The notes: generated by a model not told the origin, from the letters alone. Counted from the first letter of the stretch, positions 27,075 to 36,012 are shown. The stretch is 64,000 bases of DNA from Mesorhizobium qingshengii (GCF_027563465.1 NZ_JAPFQA010000005.1:1-64000), one strand, 5' to 3'. Program-made: numbers and translations.

Positions 27075-28283
27075 ATGACGCAGACGGCGTTCCTCAATCC
27101 TTCTCGCGCCGTGGTGTCGGCCCACGCCGGCACGATCGCAGGCGAACGCTTCCTGGTTCTCGATTCGTGGCGCGGCATCTGCGCGCTTCTGGTGGCGCTG
27201 TTCCATTTTCCGACCGCTTCGATGGTTTCGCAAAGCGCCTTCATCGGTTCGTCCTACCTTTTTGTCGACTTCTTCTTCGTTCTTTCCGGTTTCGTCATCG
27301 CCAGCAGTTACGGCAATCGGCTGAACCAGCCGGAAGAGGCCGCTCGCTTCGCCCTGGTCCGTTTCGGCCGCATCTACCCGCTGCATCTCATCATGCTTGC
27401 CGCCTTTGCCGGTTTCGAGCTGCTGCGGCTGATGCTGCCGCAACTGCATGGCACCGGGGCTCCCCCCTTCACCGGCGGTTTCGACCTGAGGAGCCTGCTT
27501 GCCAATCTGCTTCTGCTGCAAGGCGTCGGCTTCGAGGATCGACTGACCTGGAATGCGCCAAGCTGGAGCATTTCGGCGGAGTTCTTCGCCTATCTCCTGT
27601 TCGCGGGCGTGGTCTTCGTCGCCGGCGCGCGCGCCTGGGTATGGTTCGTCGCCGCTGCGGTCACCGCGCCGCTGTTCCTGCTCGGATTTTCGACCCATCA
27701 TATGGATGTGTCCTATGATTTCGGCTTCATCCGCTGCCTGTATGGCTTCTCGCTGGGTGCCTTGCTGGCCTGGTTTCAGCATGATTCCATTGCAGCGGCG
27801 CGACAGGCTCTCGCCAGGGGTGGCCCGCGCCTGGCCTGGAGCCTTGCCGAGATCGTCATGGTGGCGGTCATCGCGCTTTTTGTCTCGTTGGCGGGCAACA
27901 GTGATTTCGGCATCGCCGCGCCCCTGGTGTTCGCGCTGGCGCTGTTTCTCTTTGCTCATGAAGGCGGCTGGATTTCTGCCTTGCTGAGGACGCCCTTCAT
28001 GCTGACGCTCGGCGCGCTGTCCTACTCGATCTACATGGTCCACATCTTCGTCCAGGCGCGCCTGATCAACGTTGCCGGGCTCGTCGAGCGCAAGCTCGGC
28101 CTGGGCCTCGTCGGCGACATCGTGCTGCGCGGCGATCCGGCGACAGGCTTCGGTACCGGCTGGGTTGGCACCGTGGCGATCCTCGTCATGCTCGTCGCCA
28201 CCATCGTCGTCTCCTGGATCACTTGGCGCTTTGTTGAAATGCCGGCGATGGCATGGTTCCGCCGGCTCTCGAAACGCATCTGA
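27075..28283 (+). CDS. Acyltransferase 3 family membrane protein (OafA/YrhL-like)
   Basis: A 402-residue polytopic protein with about ten helices. Family features are LDSWRGICALLVALFHF at the N-terminus, a FFFVLSGFVIA segment and RFGRIYPLHL. Members transfer acetyl or succinyl groups to surface glycans or lipids. ATG 27075 was chosen; it lies divergent from speB. The target polymer is unknown, but the exopolysaccharide locus is a candidate. Confidence 0.87.
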   Translation: MTQTAFLNPSRAVVSAHAGTIAGERFLVLDSWRGICALLVALFHFPTASMVSQSAFIGSSYLFVDFFFVLSGFVIASSYGNRLNQPEEAARFALVRFGRIYPLHLIMLAAFAGFELLRLMLPQLHGTGAPPFTGGFDLRSLLANLLLLQGVGFEDRLTWNAPSWSISAEFFAYLLFAGVVFVAGARAWVWFVAAAVTAPLFLLGFSTHHMDVSYDFGFIRCLYGFSLGALLAWFQHDSIAAARQALARGGPRLAWSLAEIVMVAVIALFVSLAGNSDFGIAAPLVFALALFLFAHEGGWISALLRTPFMLTLGALSYSIYMVHIFVQARLINVAGLVERKLGLGLVGDIVLRGDPATGFGTGWVGTVAILVMLVATIVVSWITWRFVEMPAMAWFRRLSKRI

Positions 28284-28379
28284 CGCCCTCTGCTTGCGAA
28301 GCCGCTAGCCGGCTTCGTTCACCTGGATGTCATGGGCATCGCCTATCCCCGGCTTCGATCCGGCAAGGAGCGATTCTCG

Positions 28380-29438
28380 ATGCGGACGATCTGGCTGAGC
28401 CTTCTGCTTTCTTCGGCCCTCGCTGCCGCCTCCGCTCAGGCTCTGGCCGGCGAAAGCCGCACCAGGCAAATTCTCGACCGCTTCGAACATGCCAATCAGT
28501 GCCGTGACCACATCATGGTGGCCGCGCATCGCGCCGGCAGCATGCAGGCCGGCAAGACGCTCTATGCGGAAAACTCGCTTGCCGCCGTCGAAGGCTCGAT
28601 CACCATGGGCGCCGAGATTGTCGAGGTCGATATCAGGCGCTCGAAGGACAATGAATTCGTTGTCATGCATGACAGCTGGCTCGACCGCACCACGACCTGC
28701 AAGGGCGAGGTGGTGAAGTACACGCTGGCCGAACTCAGGGCATGTCGGCTGGTGGTCGAGGGCACCCACGCCGTCACCGACGAGAGGGTCTCGACGCTGC
28801 GCGAAATGCTGCTGGCGACCAGGGACCGGATCCTCATCAATCTCGACAACAAGCTCGAAGTCGGCGACCTCCCGGGCATGATCGCGGTGGCGCGCGATCT
28901 GGGCATGGCCGACCAGGTCATCGTCAAGGAGAACCTCTGGAACCAGAACCGGATCACCACCGTGAAGGCGGCCATGGCCGCGATCGGTGGCGGCGTCCAG
29001 TTCATGCCGATCATCGCCGACGACGTGGTGCATGATGCCGGTTTCGCCGAGACGGTCGATCATGCTTTTGCGCCGCGCGCGATCGAATTGATCAACTGGC
29101 GGGCCGGGGCCGAGACGCTGACGCAAACCGGCGGACCGCTGTTCAGCACGCGCATGCGCGCGGCGGCGGTACGGGGCAACTGGCACATCTGGGCCGACAC
29201 CTACGCCATCGTCAACAAGCCGGGCGGTTTCCTCGCCGGCGGCCGTGGCGACGAATTGGCGGTCCAGGCCAGCCTGCCGCGCGAAAGCTGGGGGTTCTGG
29301 GTCGATCGCGGCGCCACCATCATTCAGACCGACGAGCCGAAGGCGGCCATCGACTGGCTGGCGGCGAACGGTTATCGCGTGCCTTATGCCGGGACGGGCG
29401 AACGCCTCGAACCTGCCGCGACCGCCAGCATCAATTGA
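28380..29438 (+). CDS. Glycerophosphodiester phosphodiesterase family protein, exported
   Basis: A 352-residue protein with a cleavable signal peptide (hydrophobic LLLSSALAAASAQALA, residues 6-21). GDPD motifs follow: VAAHRAG, ENSLAAV, VEVDIRRSKDN and VVMHDSWLDRTT. The enzyme should cleave glycerophosphodiesters to glycerol 3-phosphate in the periplasm. ATG 28380 was chosen because AAGGAG precedes it and the signal peptide starts there. Confidence 0.88.
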   Translation: MRTIWLSLLLSSALAAASAQALAGESRTRQILDRFEHANQCRDHIMVAAHRAGSMQAGKTLYAENSLAAVEGSITMGAEIVEVDIRRSKDNEFVVMHDSWLDRTTTCKGEVVKYTLAELRACRLVVEGTHAVTDERVSTLREMLLATRDRILINLDNKLEVGDLPGMIAVARDLGMADQVIVKENLWNQNRITTVKAAMAAIGGGVQFMPIIADDVVHDAGFAETVDHAFAPRAIELINWRAGAETLTQTGGPLFSTRMRAAAVRGNWHIWADTYAIVNKPGGFLAGGRGDELAVQASLPRESWGFWVDRGATIIQTDEPKAAIDWLAANGYRVPYAGTGERLEPAATASIN

Positions 29439-29593
29439 GCCAGAGCTACGAGCGCATGGTGCTGCTGTTCAACGGCGACGATCCGGACGCACTTGCCTTG
29501 GCCCGCAGCACCTGGACGGATTGCAAGACGCGCGGATTTGAGGTCACCTATTGGCAGGCCGACGAACGGGGCCGGTGGCAGCGGCGGAATTAG
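29435..29593 (+). pseudogene. 3' remnant of DNA polymerase III chi subunit gene (holC)
   Basis: The 52-codon frame reads YERMVLLFNGDDPDALALAR and then FEVTYWQADERGRWQRRN before TAG. This is the hallmark C-terminus of alphaproteobacterial HolC, normally about 150 residues long. The N-terminal two thirds is absent; the preceding sequence is the intact phosphodiesterase gene, which it overlaps. A TTG at 29435 could start a short peptide, but a relic is more likely. Confidence 0.6.
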
Positions 29594-29725
29594 CGGTCGT
29601 TTGCAACGACCGGCCCGCGTGCGGGCATCTACACGTTCACGTCCGGCCGCCTGTCCTCGATCGAGGGCACGCCGGTTGCACCGAAGCCGGCCAAGCCGAA
29701 GGCGAAGAAGAAAGCGGCGACGTAA
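29594..29725 (+). pseudogene. C-terminal tail of an unidentified protein (relic)
   Basis: Directly after the holC-like TAG and in the same frame, a start-less stretch reads TGPRAGIYTFTSGRLSSIEG and ends in a Lys/Ala/Pro-rich tail (KPAKPKAKKKAAT) before TAA. It looks like the end of a real protein without a beginning. I do not recognise the family. The adjacent HolC-like tail suggests that the region collected deletions. Confidence 0.4.
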
Positions 29726-29738
29726 GGCGCCGCACGCA

Positions 29739-30527
29739 TTAAGCGGCCTTTCGCCCCTTGATCGCCGTCGACCAGGCGTGAACCGTGATCGCTCCCGTGG
29801 CGTTTGCCGGCAGTCTGTCCTTTAGTCGGCGTTGCAGCTCCGCGCTCTCCGCATCCGACAGCTTCCCGACGATTCCGCTCGGGCTGCTCACGACCATGGA
29901 TAGCCAATAATCGTCGAAGTCAGCGAAGGTGCGTTCGACGACAAGCTCGCGCGTCTCGACATCGCGGATGCCGAGCTCCGCCCAAAGCGCCTTCAGCGCC
30001 GCGAAACGCGAGACCTCCGCGCTCGGGGGACGTGCGGCCGGTTTGCCCATCGCGTCCATCTCCTCCCACAAATGCTGCGTAGGGGTGCCGCCGCGCATGA
30101 CGTCCCAGGTGTAGGACGCGACGATGCCGCCGGGCTTGGTGACGCGGAGCATTTCCGCGGCGCCCTTGCGCGGGTCGGGGACGAAGAACAGCACCAGCGC
30201 CATCACCGCGACGTCGAAGCGGTTGGCGTCGTAGGGAAGGGCCATCGCATCGCCAATCGACAGCTCGACCTGCTTTGCCGAGATTTTTTGCCGAGCAGTC
30301 GCAATCTGCGCGTCGGAGGGATCGATCGCGCAAACGGACGAAGGGGCGGACTTCGCTAGAATGAGCTCGGTGAACGCGCCGTTGCCGGCACCGACATCAA
30401 CCCAGGCCCGTCCGGAGTCCGGCGCCAGCCAGTCGAGGAACAAAGCCCCGGCGGATCGGCTCCAGGGAGCCATGAAGCGCTCGTAAGCCGCGCCGTCGGT
30501 GAATTTGATCGGTTCGGGTGACGACAT
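29739..30527 (-). CDS. Class I SAM-dependent methyltransferase
   Basis: A 262-residue cytoplasmic methyltransferase. Motif I is WVDVGAGNGAFTEL near residue 42, followed by the acidic CAIDPSD loop and the post-motif segment ALVLFFVPDPRKGAAEMLRV. This is the Methyltransf_11/25 type seen in UbiE-like proteins. ATG 30527 follows GGGGGAGA. The substrate is unknown. Confidence 0.87.
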   Translation of the reverse strand: MSSPEPIKFTDGAAYERFMAPWSRSAGALFLDWLAPDSGRAWVDVGAGNGAFTELILAKSAPSSVCAIDPSDAQIATARQKISAKQVELSIGDAMALPYDANRFDVAVMALVLFFVPDPRKGAAEMLRVTKPGGIVASYTWDVMRGGTPTQHLWEEMDAMGKPAARPPSAEVSRFAALKALWAELGIRDVETRELVVERTFADFDDYWLSMVVSSPSGIVGKLSDAESAELQRRLKDRLPANATGAITVHAWSTAIKGRKAA

Positions 30528-30731
30528 CTGAGATCTCCCCCTAGAATTACCTATCCAGATATCCTTTGGACCGAAAAGGCCGGTCCCTGTTTCGTAGCAT
30601 GGTGCCGCGCCGCGCGCGACGGGCCGCAGCAAATTTGCCGGGCCTGACACTTTCCGGATGTGCAACACGGCTTGCATCTATCGAATGCCGCGCCCGGACG
30701 GTTACAGTGTTGTCATACGCTATTGGGGAGG

Positions 30732-30930
30732 GGGCATGAGGCGGCGCGAATTGCCGGGAAGCCGCCGATCGACTGGGCCGGGTAGGCGCTTGTCGTGCTG
30801 ACGCTGTTTTCGCTGACCGGCGCCTTCATCAAAACCGGCTCGTCGGGCTGGACTTCATTGCCGGTCATTGGCGGATTGATCCTGGCGGTGTTGGCTGGAA
30901 GCCTGTTCTTGCTGGTCGAAATGCTCACGC
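30732..30930 (+). pseudogene. Fragment of an MFS drug transporter (DHA2-type) with in-frame stop
   Basis: Reading the plus strand gives KPPIDWAG, then TAG at 30783-30785, then ALVVLTLFSLTGAF, GWTSLPVIGG and LILAVLAGSLFLLVE. This matches the mid-protein DxxG-helix-GW-helix pattern of DHA2 multidrug transporters. The stop interrupts it, the rest of the roughly 450-residue protein is missing on both sides, and the frame then runs into a terminator hairpin. It is a degraded gene. Confidence 0.65.
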
Positions 30931-30931
30931 A

Positions 30932-30956
30932 AAAGGCCGCCCGGAGGCGGCCTTTC
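30932..30956. terminator. Terminator-like hairpin, identical to the rpsI terminator
   Basis: An AAAGGCCGCC arm, a CGGA loop and a GGCGGCCTTT arm. The 25 bases are identical to 32937-32961 downstream of rpsI. Here the hairpin abuts the MFS fragment and lies past the aldo/keto reductase stop codon. Confidence 0.7.
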
Positions 30957-31015
30957 AAGATCGTTGGTCAGATGCTGCTGTCGCCGGGCGCCTGGCACCA
31001 GCGGACGCTGTGTCG

Positions 31016-31894
31016 TCAGCTTGAGGCGACGCTCGCTATGCTGTCCAACTCCCTGAGCACATCGTCCGAGAGCATGAGTTCGCCAACTGCGAGGTTCTCC
31101 CGCAGATGCGCGACCGACGACGTTCCTGGGATAAGCAGGATGTTGGGCGAACGGTGAAGCAACCAGGCGAGCGCGACCTGCATGGCGGTGGCGTCAAGGC
31201 GCTGCGCTACATCAGACAGCGTCGAAGACTGCAGCGGGTTGAAGCCGCCGAGCGGGAAGAACGGCACGTAGGCGATGCCATGACGGGCAAGGTCGTCGAT
31301 CAGGGCGTCGTCATCGCGATGCGCCAGATTGTACTGGTTCTGCACGCAGACGATCTCGGTGATCCCGCGTCCTTCCGCGATCTGCGCTGACGTCACGTTG
31401 CTCAAGCCGATATGCCTGATCAGGCCCTGCCGCTGAAGCTCGGCCAGCACGGTGAGCGGCGCTTCGATCGACCCTTCGGCGGGACCATGGGTGTCGAACA
31501 TGATCCGCAGGTTGACCACGTCCAGTGCCTCGAGGCCGAGATTGTGCAGATTGTCGTGCACCGCCTGGGTCAGCGCTTCGGGAGAGAAAGCCGGCAGCCA
31601 CGATCCATCCGTGCCGCGCCGGGCGCCGATCTTGGTGACGATCACGAGATCGTCCGGGTAGGGTGACAGCGCTTCGCGGATCAGCCGGTTGGTGATGTGC
31701 GGGCCATAGAAGTCGCTGGTGTCGATGTGGTCGACCCCTTGGACAACGGCCTCGCGCAGCACGGCCAGTGCCGCGTCATGGTCCCTGGGCGGCCCGAACA
31801 CACCGGGCCCTGCTAGCTGCATGGCACCATAGCCAAGACGCTTTACGGTGCGGCTGCCGAGGGTGGATGTTTCGGCCTGATCGATATTGGACAT
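31016..31894 (-). CDS. Aldo/keto reductase
   Basis: A 292-residue NADPH-dependent oxidoreductase of the TIM-barrel AKR family. The catalytic Asp and Tyr are in HIDTSDFYGPHITNRL, the Lys in IVTKIGARR, and cofactor-binding residues in LIPGTSSVAHLREN near the C-terminus. AAGGAG lies ahead of ATG 31894. The LysR gene is divergent from it and is the likely regulator. The carbonyl substrate is unknown. Confidence 0.9.
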   Translation of the reverse strand: MSNIDQAETSTLGSRTVKRLGYGAMQLAGPGVFGPPRDHDAALAVLREAVVQGVDHIDTSDFYGPHITNRLIREALSPYPDDLVIVTKIGARRGTDGSWLPAFSPEALTQAVHDNLHNLGLEALDVVNLRIMFDTHGPAEGSIEAPLTVLAELQRQGLIRHIGLSNVTSAQIAEGRGITEIVCVQNQYNLAHRDDDALIDDLARHGIAYVPFFPLGGFNPLQSSTLSDVAQRLDATAMQVALAWLLHRSPNILLIPGTSSVAHLRENLAVGELMLSDDVLRELDSIASVASS

Positions 31895-31985
31895 GAGTGG
31901 TCTCCTTTGAGGAGGCGAAGATAGGCGCTGCTCAATCTCGGGATAATCAGGTACAATCCACACAGGCTGTGCGGAATGGCGAACA

Positions 31986-32885
31986 ATGATGGACCTTGGC
32001 GATCTGAACGCGTTCGTGGCGGTGGCGCGCGCCGGGGGTTTTCGCGATGGCGCGCGTGCGAGCGGCGGCAGCGCCTCCGGCTTGAGTGAGGCGGTGCGAC
32101 GCCTCGAGGCACAGCTCGGCGTCAGGCTGTTCAACCGCACGACGCGCAGCGTTGTCCCGACCGAGGCGGGCCTCAGCCTGCTGGGGCGGCTCGGCCCGGC
32201 TCTGTCGGAAGTGGAAGCGGCCCTTGACGTGTTGAATGGCTTTCGCGACAGGCCGGCGGGATCGTTGCGTCTCAATGTGCCAGTCAGCGCCGCGCGACTG
32301 ATATTGCCCGACATCGTTCCGGGCTTCCTCGCCGCATATCCCGGCATCCGGCTGGAAGTGATCGCCGATGAGAACTTCGTCGACGTGCTGGCGGCCGGGT
32401 GCGACGCCGGCATCCGCTACGACGAGCGGCTGGAACAGGACATGATCGCGGTGCCGATCGGACCGCGCGTCCAGCATTTCGCCACTGCCGCCAGCCCTGC
32501 CTATCTCGATCGCCATGGGCGGCCTGAACACCCGAGCGACCTGCTCGGCCACGCTTGCCTGCGCGGCCGCTTTGCCAGCGGTTCGATGCTGCCGTGGGAA
32601 TTCGAGCGCGACGGCGAGGTGGTGCGGGTCGATCCGACGGGGCCACTGATCGTGCGGATCGGTGGGGCGACCGATCTTGCCGTCCATGCAGCCATCGCCG
32701 GCACCGGCATCATCGGCCTCTTCGAGGGCTGGCTTCGCCCTTACTTCGAAAACGGTGCCCTTGAGCCCGTGCTCGAACCATGGTGGCAGAGTTTTCCCGG
32801 ACCGTTCCTCTATTATCCCGGTCGGCGCCTCGTGCCGGCCCCGCTACGTGCGTTCATCGACTTCATCAAGGCCGGTAGACCCTGA
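31986..32885 (+). CDS. LysR family transcriptional regulator
   Basis: A 299-residue regulator with an N-terminal winged helix (DLNAFVAVARAGGFRDGARA, then LSEAVRRLEAQLGVRLFNRTTR) and a periplasmic-binding-like effector domain. It is divergent from the aldo/keto reductase across a 91-base spacer, the standard LysR-target arrangement. The two genes together look like a self-contained module. Confidence 0.92.
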   Translation: MMDLGDLNAFVAVARAGGFRDGARASGGSASGLSEAVRRLEAQLGVRLFNRTTRSVVPTEAGLSLLGRLGPALSEVEAALDVLNGFRDRPAGSLRLNVPVSAARLILPDIVPGFLAAYPGIRLEVIADENFVDVLAAGCDAGIRYDERLEQDMIAVPIGPRVQHFATAASPAYLDRHGRPEHPSDLLGHACLRGRFASGSMLPWEFERDGEVVRVDPTGPLIVRIGGATDLAVHAAIAGTGIIGLFEGWLRPYFENGALEPVLEPWWQSFPGPFLYYPGRRLVPAPLRAFIDFIKAGRP

Positions 32886-32930
32886 GATTTGTCGTCATTC
32901 GACGGGTGCGGCTGCTGTCTGGTGAGTTGC

Positions 32931-32961
32931 AAAAAGAAAGGCCGCCCGGAGGCGGCCTTTC
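32931..32961 (-). terminator. Rho-independent terminator of rplM-rpsI
   Basis: On the minus strand a 10-bp GC-rich stem (AAAGGCCGCC paired with GGCGGCCTTT, four-base loop) is followed by CTTTTT. It sits about 25 bases past the rpsI stop codon. Confidence 0.9.
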
Positions 32962-32984
32962 GATTGTCTGAAGTTGCGTAGCGC

Positions 32985-33467
32985 TTAGCGCTTCGAGAAC
33001 TGGAACGAGCGGCGGGCTTTCGCCTTGCCGTACTTCTTGCGCTCGACGACGCGGCTGTCGCGGGTCAGGAAGCCACCCTTCTTGAGCACGGCGCGCAGCG
33101 TCGGCTCGTAGTAGGTCAGCGCCTTGGAGATGCCGTGACGCACCGCGCCGGCCTGGCCGGAGAGGCCGCCGCCGACAACGGTGGCGACGATGTCGTACTG
33201 GCCCGAACGGTTGGCGGCGATGATCGGCTGATTGAGGATCATCTGCAGGACCGGACGCGCGAAATAGGTCGCGAATTCCTTGTCGTTGACGACGATCTTG
33301 CCGGAACCCGGCTTCACCCAGACGCGCGCGATGGCGTTCTTGCGCTTGCCGGTGGCATAGGCGCGGCCCGACTTGTCGAGCTTCTGGACATGGACGGGGG
33401 CCGCCGGCTGCGTGTTGGTGTTGCCGGTGGCGGCGCCCAGTTCTGCGAGCGAGGAAAGCTCAGCCAT
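32985..33467 (-). CDS. rpsI: 30S ribosomal protein S9
   Basis: A 160-residue ribosomal protein. The conserved core is present ([38 protein letters not shown]), and the C-terminus RRSFQFSKR has the basic tail that reaches the P-site tRNA. The N-terminal extension of about 30 residues is usual in rhizobia. It follows rplM by one base in the standard L13-S9 operon. Confidence 0.98.
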   Translation of the reverse strand: MAELSSLAELGAATGNTNTQPAAPVHVQKLDKSGRAYATGKRKNAIARVWVKPGSGKIVVNDKEFATYFARPVLQMILNQPIIAANRSGQYDIVATVVGGGLSGQAGAVRHGISKALTYYEPTLRAVLKKGGFLTRDSRVVERKKYGKAKARRSFQFSKR

Positions 33468-33468
33468 C

Positions 33469-33933
33469 TTATGCGACCTTCTTGTTCTTGGAATTCAGCT
33501 TGGCCACGTCGAGAACTTCGGGCTGCTGGGCGACATGCGGATGCTCGGCGCCTGCATAGACGCGCAGGTTCTTCATCTGGCGACGGCCGAGCGGGCCACG
33601 CGGGACCATGCGCTCAACGGCCTTCTCGACGACGCGCTCGGGGAAACGACCCTCGAGCAACTGGCGCGCGGTGCGCTCCTTGATGCCGCCGGGGTGGCCG
33701 GTGTGCCAGTAATAGACCTTGTCGGTGAACTTCTTGCCGGTGAACACCACCTTGTCGGCATTGATGACGATGACGTTGTCGCCGTCGTCGACATGCGGGG
33801 TGAAGGTCGGCTTGTGCTTGCCGCGAAGATGATTGGCGATGACAGTGGCGAGACGGCCGACGACGAGACCCTCGGCGTCGATCAGGATCCACTTCTTCAC
33901 CACATCCGCAGGCTTCTGCGAAAAGGTTGTCAT
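33469..33933 (-). CDS. rplM: 50S ribosomal protein L13
   Basis: A 154-residue ribosomal protein. Conserved blocks include [28 protein letters not shown] and [23 protein letters not shown] 33933 gives the standard length; longer in-frame readings extend into the leader. It is cotranscribed with rpsI and preceded by a leader containing two hairpins. Confidence 0.98.
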   Translation of the reverse strand: MTTFSQKPADVVKKWILIDAEGLVVGRLATVIANHLRGKHKPTFTPHVDDGDNVIVINADKVVFTGKKFTDKVYYWHTGHPGGIKERTARQLLEGRFPERVVEKAVERMVPRGPLGRRQMKNLRVYAGAEHPHVAQQPEVLDVAKLNSKNKKVA

Positions 33934-33987
33934 GGTTTTCTGCTTTCGGTTCGGACCTTCACGAGGAAGGCGTTTCTTGTTGCTTGG

Positions 33988-34044
33988 ATTGGCGATGAGA
34001 CGCTGTCCGTCGCCAATAACAAAACGGCGGCCTTTGCGGGCCGC
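33988..34044 (-). promoter_or_regulatory. Hairpins in the rplM leader / terminator of the thioesterase gene
   Basis: In transcription order, a GCGGCC...GGCCGC stem (34044-34027) is followed by CGTTTTG, which resembles an intrinsic terminator for the thioesterase gene or an attenuator. Next comes an 8-bp stem, ATTGGCGA paired with TCGCCAAT (34017-33988, 14-base loop), about 55 bases before rplM. Ribosomal protein leaders often carry such regulatory structures; no specific one is recognised. Confidence 0.5.
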
Positions 34045-34148
34045 TGCTTCGTGAGGGCTTATAGGCGAGGGCAGTTGCTGCGTCAAGGCGCGTAAAAAGT
34101 CTTGTAGCAGGAAAAACACAGCAAGAACAATGCCCTAAGCAAAAGGTA

Positions 34149-34613
34149 TTATTTTACCACATCGCTATTTCGCTTCGGGGGAATCGAATAGGTGCCCGTT
34201 GCATGCGCGATCGTGTGCCCGTCCGGACCGGCGACGATGTCGATGTCGAACACCATCAGGCTCTTCCCCAGCTTCACAATACGGCAATGGCCGTCGATCG
34301 GTCCGGCCTCGGCCTTGCGGACGAAATTGATGTTGAGATTGGTGGTGACCGAGAGCGCATCCGGCCCGGCATGCGAAAGCACGCAGACATAGCCGCCGAT
34401 GTCGGCGAGCGTGAACAGCGACGGGCCGGACACCGTGCCGCCGGGGCGCAGGTGCCGTTCGCCGGCATTGAGCCGCACAACGCAGCCGCCTGGGAACACG
34501 TCGATCGCCTCGTAATATTTGAACTGCTCATTGAGCTGCGGATAGACGGTTTCCATCAGAACATTGACTTGCGCCGCGGTCAGCACGGGCTTCAGATTGG
34601 TCTGGGCAGGCAT
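34149..34613 (-). CDS. PaaI family thioesterase (hotdog fold)
   Basis: A 154-residue protein of the hotdog acyl-CoA thioesterase family. The central helix and active region read GTVSGPSLFTLADIGGYVCVL, followed by the TTNLNINFVRKAE strand. It lies upstream of rplM on the same strand, but a hairpin with a short T-run separates them. The acyl substrate is unknown. Confidence 0.85.
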   Translation of the reverse strand: MPAQTNLKPVLTAAQVNVLMETVYPQLNEQFKYYEAIDVFPGGCVVRLNAGERHLRPGGTVSGPSLFTLADIGGYVCVLSHAGPDALSVTTNLNINFVRKAEAGPIDGHCRIVKLGKSLMVFDIDIVAGPDGHTIAHATGTYSIPPKRNSDVVK

Positions 34614-34765
34614 GTCGGCCTCTCGTGTTGCACCAGCCTGTATGAGCGCAGCACGGCGTTTCTGGCAACAGCTCCGTCCCCTGGCGCAAGCGATGGAGTG
34701 TTGGATGAAACCCGATCCGGTATTAGATACTCTGCCAGCCCGAGCGGAATCGAGGAGACCTATCC

Positions 34766-35587
34766 ATGGCCGAAATCCTTGCCATCAAGCCTGCTGCCGT
34801 TGACGGTCCGGTCGCCGCACGGTTGGACAAGGGCGTGCTGCGGCTGACACTTGCCAATCCACCCGCCAACGCCTTGTCGCTTTCCGTGATGGCGGCGCTG
34901 ACGGCGGAACTCGACCGCGCCAGGGCCGACAAGGCCGTTCGCGTCATCGTGCTGTCGGCGGCCGGCAAGGTGTTCTGCGCCGGCCATGATCTCAAGGAAA
35001 TGACTGCACGGCGCGCCGACGCCGATCGTGGCAAGGCCTTCTTCGAAGAGACGTTTGCGGCCTGCGCCGCCCTGATGCAGGCGATCGTGCGCCATCCCCT
35101 GCCTGTCATCGCCGAGGTCGACGGCCTGGCCACTGCCGCCGGACTGCAGCTGGTCGCCAGTTGCGACCTGGCGATCGCCTCGCATGAGGCGACCTTCTGC
35201 ACGCCGGGCGTCAACATCGGCCTGTTCTGCTCGACGCCGATGGTGGCGCTGTCGCGCAATGTCTCGCGCAAGCATGCGATGGAGATGCTGTTGACCGGCG
35301 AGACGATCGATGCCGCAACCGCCAAGGAATTCGGACTGGTCAACCGCGTCGTGCCGCGCGAATATCTGAATCAGATTGTCACCAAATACGCGCAAACCAT
35401 TGCTTCCAAATCCTCTTTGGTGGTGAAGACCGGCAAGGAAACTTTTTACGAACAGGTCGAAATGGGGCTGGCGGACGCCTATGCCCATACCGGCCGCGTC
35501 ATGGTCGAGAACATGCTGGCGCGCGACGCGGAGGAAGGCATCGGTGCCTTCATCGGCAAGCGCAAGCCGGAGTGGACGGACGAGTAG
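34766..35587 (+). CDS. Enoyl-CoA hydratase/isomerase family protein, ECHDC3-like
   Basis: A 273-residue crotonase-fold protein. The oxyanion-hole segments are present (AAGKVFCAGHDLKEM and VDGLATAAGLQLVAS). The two catalytic glutamates of classical hydratases are not conserved: the first position reads Gln (GLQLVA) and the second Gly (TPGVNIG). Hydration activity is therefore doubtful; ECHDC3-type proteins share this pattern. It heads an apparent operon with a VOC protein, an ATPase and a CoA-binding protein. Confidence 0.87.
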   Translation: MAEILAIKPAAVDGPVAARLDKGVLRLTLANPPANALSLSVMAALTAELDRARADKAVRVIVLSAAGKVFCAGHDLKEMTARRADADRGKAFFEETFAACAALMQAIVRHPLPVIAEVDGLATAAGLQLVASCDLAIASHEATFCTPGVNIGLFCSTPMVALSRNVSRKHAMEMLLTGETIDAATAKEFGLVNRVVPREYLNQIVTKYAQTIASKSSLVVKTGKETFYEQVEMGLADAYAHTGRVMVENMLARDAEEGIGAFIGKRKPEWTDE

Positions 35588-35589
35588 TC

Positions 35590-36012
35590 GTGGAACCTCG
35601 CATCTCCATCATAACGATCGCGACCGACGATCTCGAGCGCGCGGTGCGCTTCTACGAGGCGATGGGCCTCATCCGTCATGCCGGCATCACCGACGGTGTC
35701 GCCTTCTTCCAGATGGGCGGCGCCATTCTCGGCCTGTTCCCGCGCGAAAGCGCCGAGGAGGATTCCGGCATCGCCTTCGCCAGGGCGCCGTCGGCGGTCT
35801 ACCTCGCCTACAACACCCGCTCCGACGCGGAAGTCGACGAAGTGCTCGCCATGGCCCAGAAGGCCGGCGGCCGCATCGTCAAGCCGGCCGGCCGCGCCTT
35901 CTGGGGCGGCTGGTACGGCTACTTCGCCGACGCGGACGGGCATGTCTGGGAAGTGGCGCACAATCCGGCCTTTCCGATCGCCGAAGATGGCACGATTTCG
36001 TTGCCTCGGTAA
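35590..36012 (+). CDS. VOC (glyoxalase/bleomycin-resistance) family protein
   Basis: A 140-residue protein with two beta-alpha-beta-beta-beta modules: ISIITIATDDLERAVRFYEAMGL at the start and WYGYFADADGHVWEVAHN near the end. The GTG at 35590, two bases after the upstream stop codon, was chosen. Members are metal-dependent lyases, dioxygenases or resistance proteins; the activity here is unknown. Its stop codon overlaps the next start (TAATG). Confidence 0.87.
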   Translation: MEPRISIITIATDDLERAVRFYEAMGLIRHAGITDGVAFFQMGGAILGLFPRESAEEDSGIAFARAPSAVYLAYNTRSDAEVDEVLAMAQKAGGRIVKPAGRAFWGGWYGYFADADGHVWEVAHNPAFPIAEDGTISLPR

